A stretch of 39,823 nucleotides of DNA from Paludisphaera rhizosphaerae (GTDB lineage: Bacteria; Planctomycetota; Planctomycetia; Isosphaerales; Isosphaeraceae), in NCBI RefSeq assembly GCF_011065895.1, contig NZ_JAALCR010000044.1, positions 1-39,823 of the forward strand, read 5' to 3'. Made by a program: the position numbers and the translations under genes. Below, in pieces: positions 39,701 through 39,823 of this stretch. Under the pieces are notes generated by a model. That model saw only the letters and a list, made by a program, of their open reading frames with translations. It had not been told where the DNA came from and searched no databases. How positions within the stretch are numbered: the first letter of the stretch is position 1; every line of letters begins with the position of its first letter.

Positions 39701-39764
39701 GGGCGGGATCATTCCGCGGTTGCAGAGCTCGACAAGGGCGGTCGACGCAACGCTCGACGAATGA
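36741..39764 (+). CDS. Membrane Ser/Thr protein kinase with C-terminal tetratricopeptide-like region
   Basis: The 1007-residue protein starts at ATG 36741 with GGAGG six to seven bases upstream, inside the sigma gene. The kinase domain begins near residue 92: Gly-rich loop 'ELGRGGMGIVYEAE' (98-111), Lys122 (VALKLL), catalytic HRDIKPSN (225-232) and DFG (245-247), then 'VGTLRYMSPEQL'. All key residues are kept, so it should be active. A single transmembrane helix lies at about 391-415. The C-terminal 590 residues are helical repeats of tetratricopeptide type (for example 'GDWEGARKAFDHAL' and 'GRKEEAQEWYRRAE') and should lie outside the cytoplasm as a sensor. The 90-residue N-terminus is not recognised. 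The overlap with the sigma gene implies coupled translation. Confidence 0.94.
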   Translation: MDSSSGQFDQTIGDRPDRLVSTGGEDSLLARALEEYEAACERGVPPVRSTFLQKYPSIAGELESCLEGLERLRSAEVWFHSAVPMPPESLGEYRIIRELGRGGMGIVYEAEQAPYGRRVALKLLSSTAAMDPKQVQRFQVEVQAAGHLLHPHIVPIYDVGCEAGVHYYSMRYIAGRPLSAWIDMQRKSPEAQLGETESSFHKKVARLGIQAAEALDHAHGLGVIHRDIKPSNLLLDEDGELWVADFGLARLHGASGLTATGDLVGTLRYMSPEQLVAPRGVVDHRTDLYSLGATLYESLALTPAFRGRDMASLVRRVVEEEPELPSRRNPRIPRDLETIVLKAMTKEPAGRYSTAREMADDLQRFVDGRPILARRPSLVEHGRRWARRHRSLAAALAGLLVVSTVCLAISTLTIWSALARSRRESDARQVLLDRADLNLEVAHRALDLYLKAAEKWSPLGSSDRRVTDDLVGAAQRLFLAVATRDEISYTAVKLYLDSMDSWPLVLAEETTGDPEPLRAALQFYELIASWNESDLRTAEACARIGDIRTTLGQRYEAEDAYRKSMATMIDLMAKPTEERLTLPLAVVLRKYADLLRRSAVYGPAEWAVAQSVGLLRDRVGHAPDDALAKLALAQTLNLKANLEGDIGRSDAALKDAEEALALLNDLETGAGRSLASTPDLKQELVAAYTGLGAWLQVELRHEEAESAYRKGLEVVARLDAAVSAQPAFREAAARCRSGLGELLWRSRRYDEGVAELKPAVDALKRLTTDFPRVPRYRRDMSRGYELLSRIYWETDRAEESETALRAALELDPRRESYEQTRRNNIAWYLVTTPDLAARNPAKAVEWAEAVVAYDPSAWACWNTLGYARYRIGDWEGARKAFDHALSLEDSDEAFDGFGMAMALWRLGRKEEAQEWYRRAEHARRIDRSDDLELLRFLAEARALMGEAPGPSTDPVPATIAEVLASPSFGLPGRRTDVVTPVGRRKMQGGIIPRLQSSTRAVDATLDE

Positions 39765-39770
39765 GAAAAC

Positions 39771-39799
39771 GAAGCCGGCCCGTTGAGTGGGCCCGCTTC
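39771..39799 (+). terminator. Hairpin after the kinase gene
   Basis: GAAGC, C, GGCCC pairs with GGGCC, C, GCTTC around a seven-base loop, so 10 pairs with one C-C mismatch. It starts six bases past the kinase stop. The sequence behind it lacks a clear T-run. Confidence 0.65.
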
Positions 39800-39823
39800 G
39801 CCGGCCTCCACGCCCTTTCTGGT

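Overview
The window looks like chromosomal DNA from a GC-rich planctomycete, most likely of the Isosphaeraceae/Gemmatales type. The supporting marks are a DUF1559 pilin-like protein with a small companion lipoprotein, a PSCyt1/DUF1549/DUF1553 protein next to a DUF1501 protein, an ECF sigma factor overlapping a membrane Ser/Thr kinase, strong G/C preference at third codon positions and many GTG/TTG starts. The family-level placement is inference; the phylum-level one is well supported.

Layout. Bases 1-5823 (minus strand) carry an esterase cut by the window edge, a putative N6-adenine DNA methyltransferase coupled to it, a methionyl-tRNA-synthetase-beta-like tRNA-binding protein, a secreted tyrosinase and a plant-type soluble acyl-ACP desaturase. 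Bases 5824-6923 hold no convincing gene but contain a diverged direct repeat with an exact 318-base offset. A polytopic membrane protein (6924-8699, plus) then converges on a minus-strand translation/replication block read in the order trmL, rplY (bL25), pth, rpsF, ssb, rplI (bL9), dnaB (14417 down to 8710). The usual rpsR between ssb and rplI is missing and rplI has a basic N-terminal extension. Next come a DUF1559 pilin-like gene and its small lipoprotein, with a promoter-like element about 200 bases upstream.

From 16238 to 25467 (minus) lies an efflux operon: TetR regulator, membrane-fusion adaptor and two tandem HAE1-type RND permeases. A TTGACA/TAGGCT promoter and a perfect 16-base palindrome over its start point suggest autorepression. 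Divergently, 25720-30053 encodes the planctomycete cytochrome/DUF1549/DUF1553 and DUF1501 pair, followed by an unrecognised secreted protein with a collagen-like Gly-X-Pro tail, a double-ACT-domain protein and the ribosome-assembly GTPase RsgA. The right end is a signalling cluster: a membrane-anchored seven-repeat WD40 protein, an ECF sigma factor, and a kinase with a C-terminal tetratricopeptide-like region whose start overlaps the sigma stop by 11 bases.

No tRNA, rRNA, CRISPR array, transposase or phage gene was recognised. The most unusual signals are the 318-base repeat, the palindromes at promoter-like sites (10224, 25489, 25531, 36023), the hydrophobic insertions shared by both RND permeases, the missing rpsR, and the orphan DNA methyltransferase coupled to an esterase. 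I found no complete system that I would call new with confidence.
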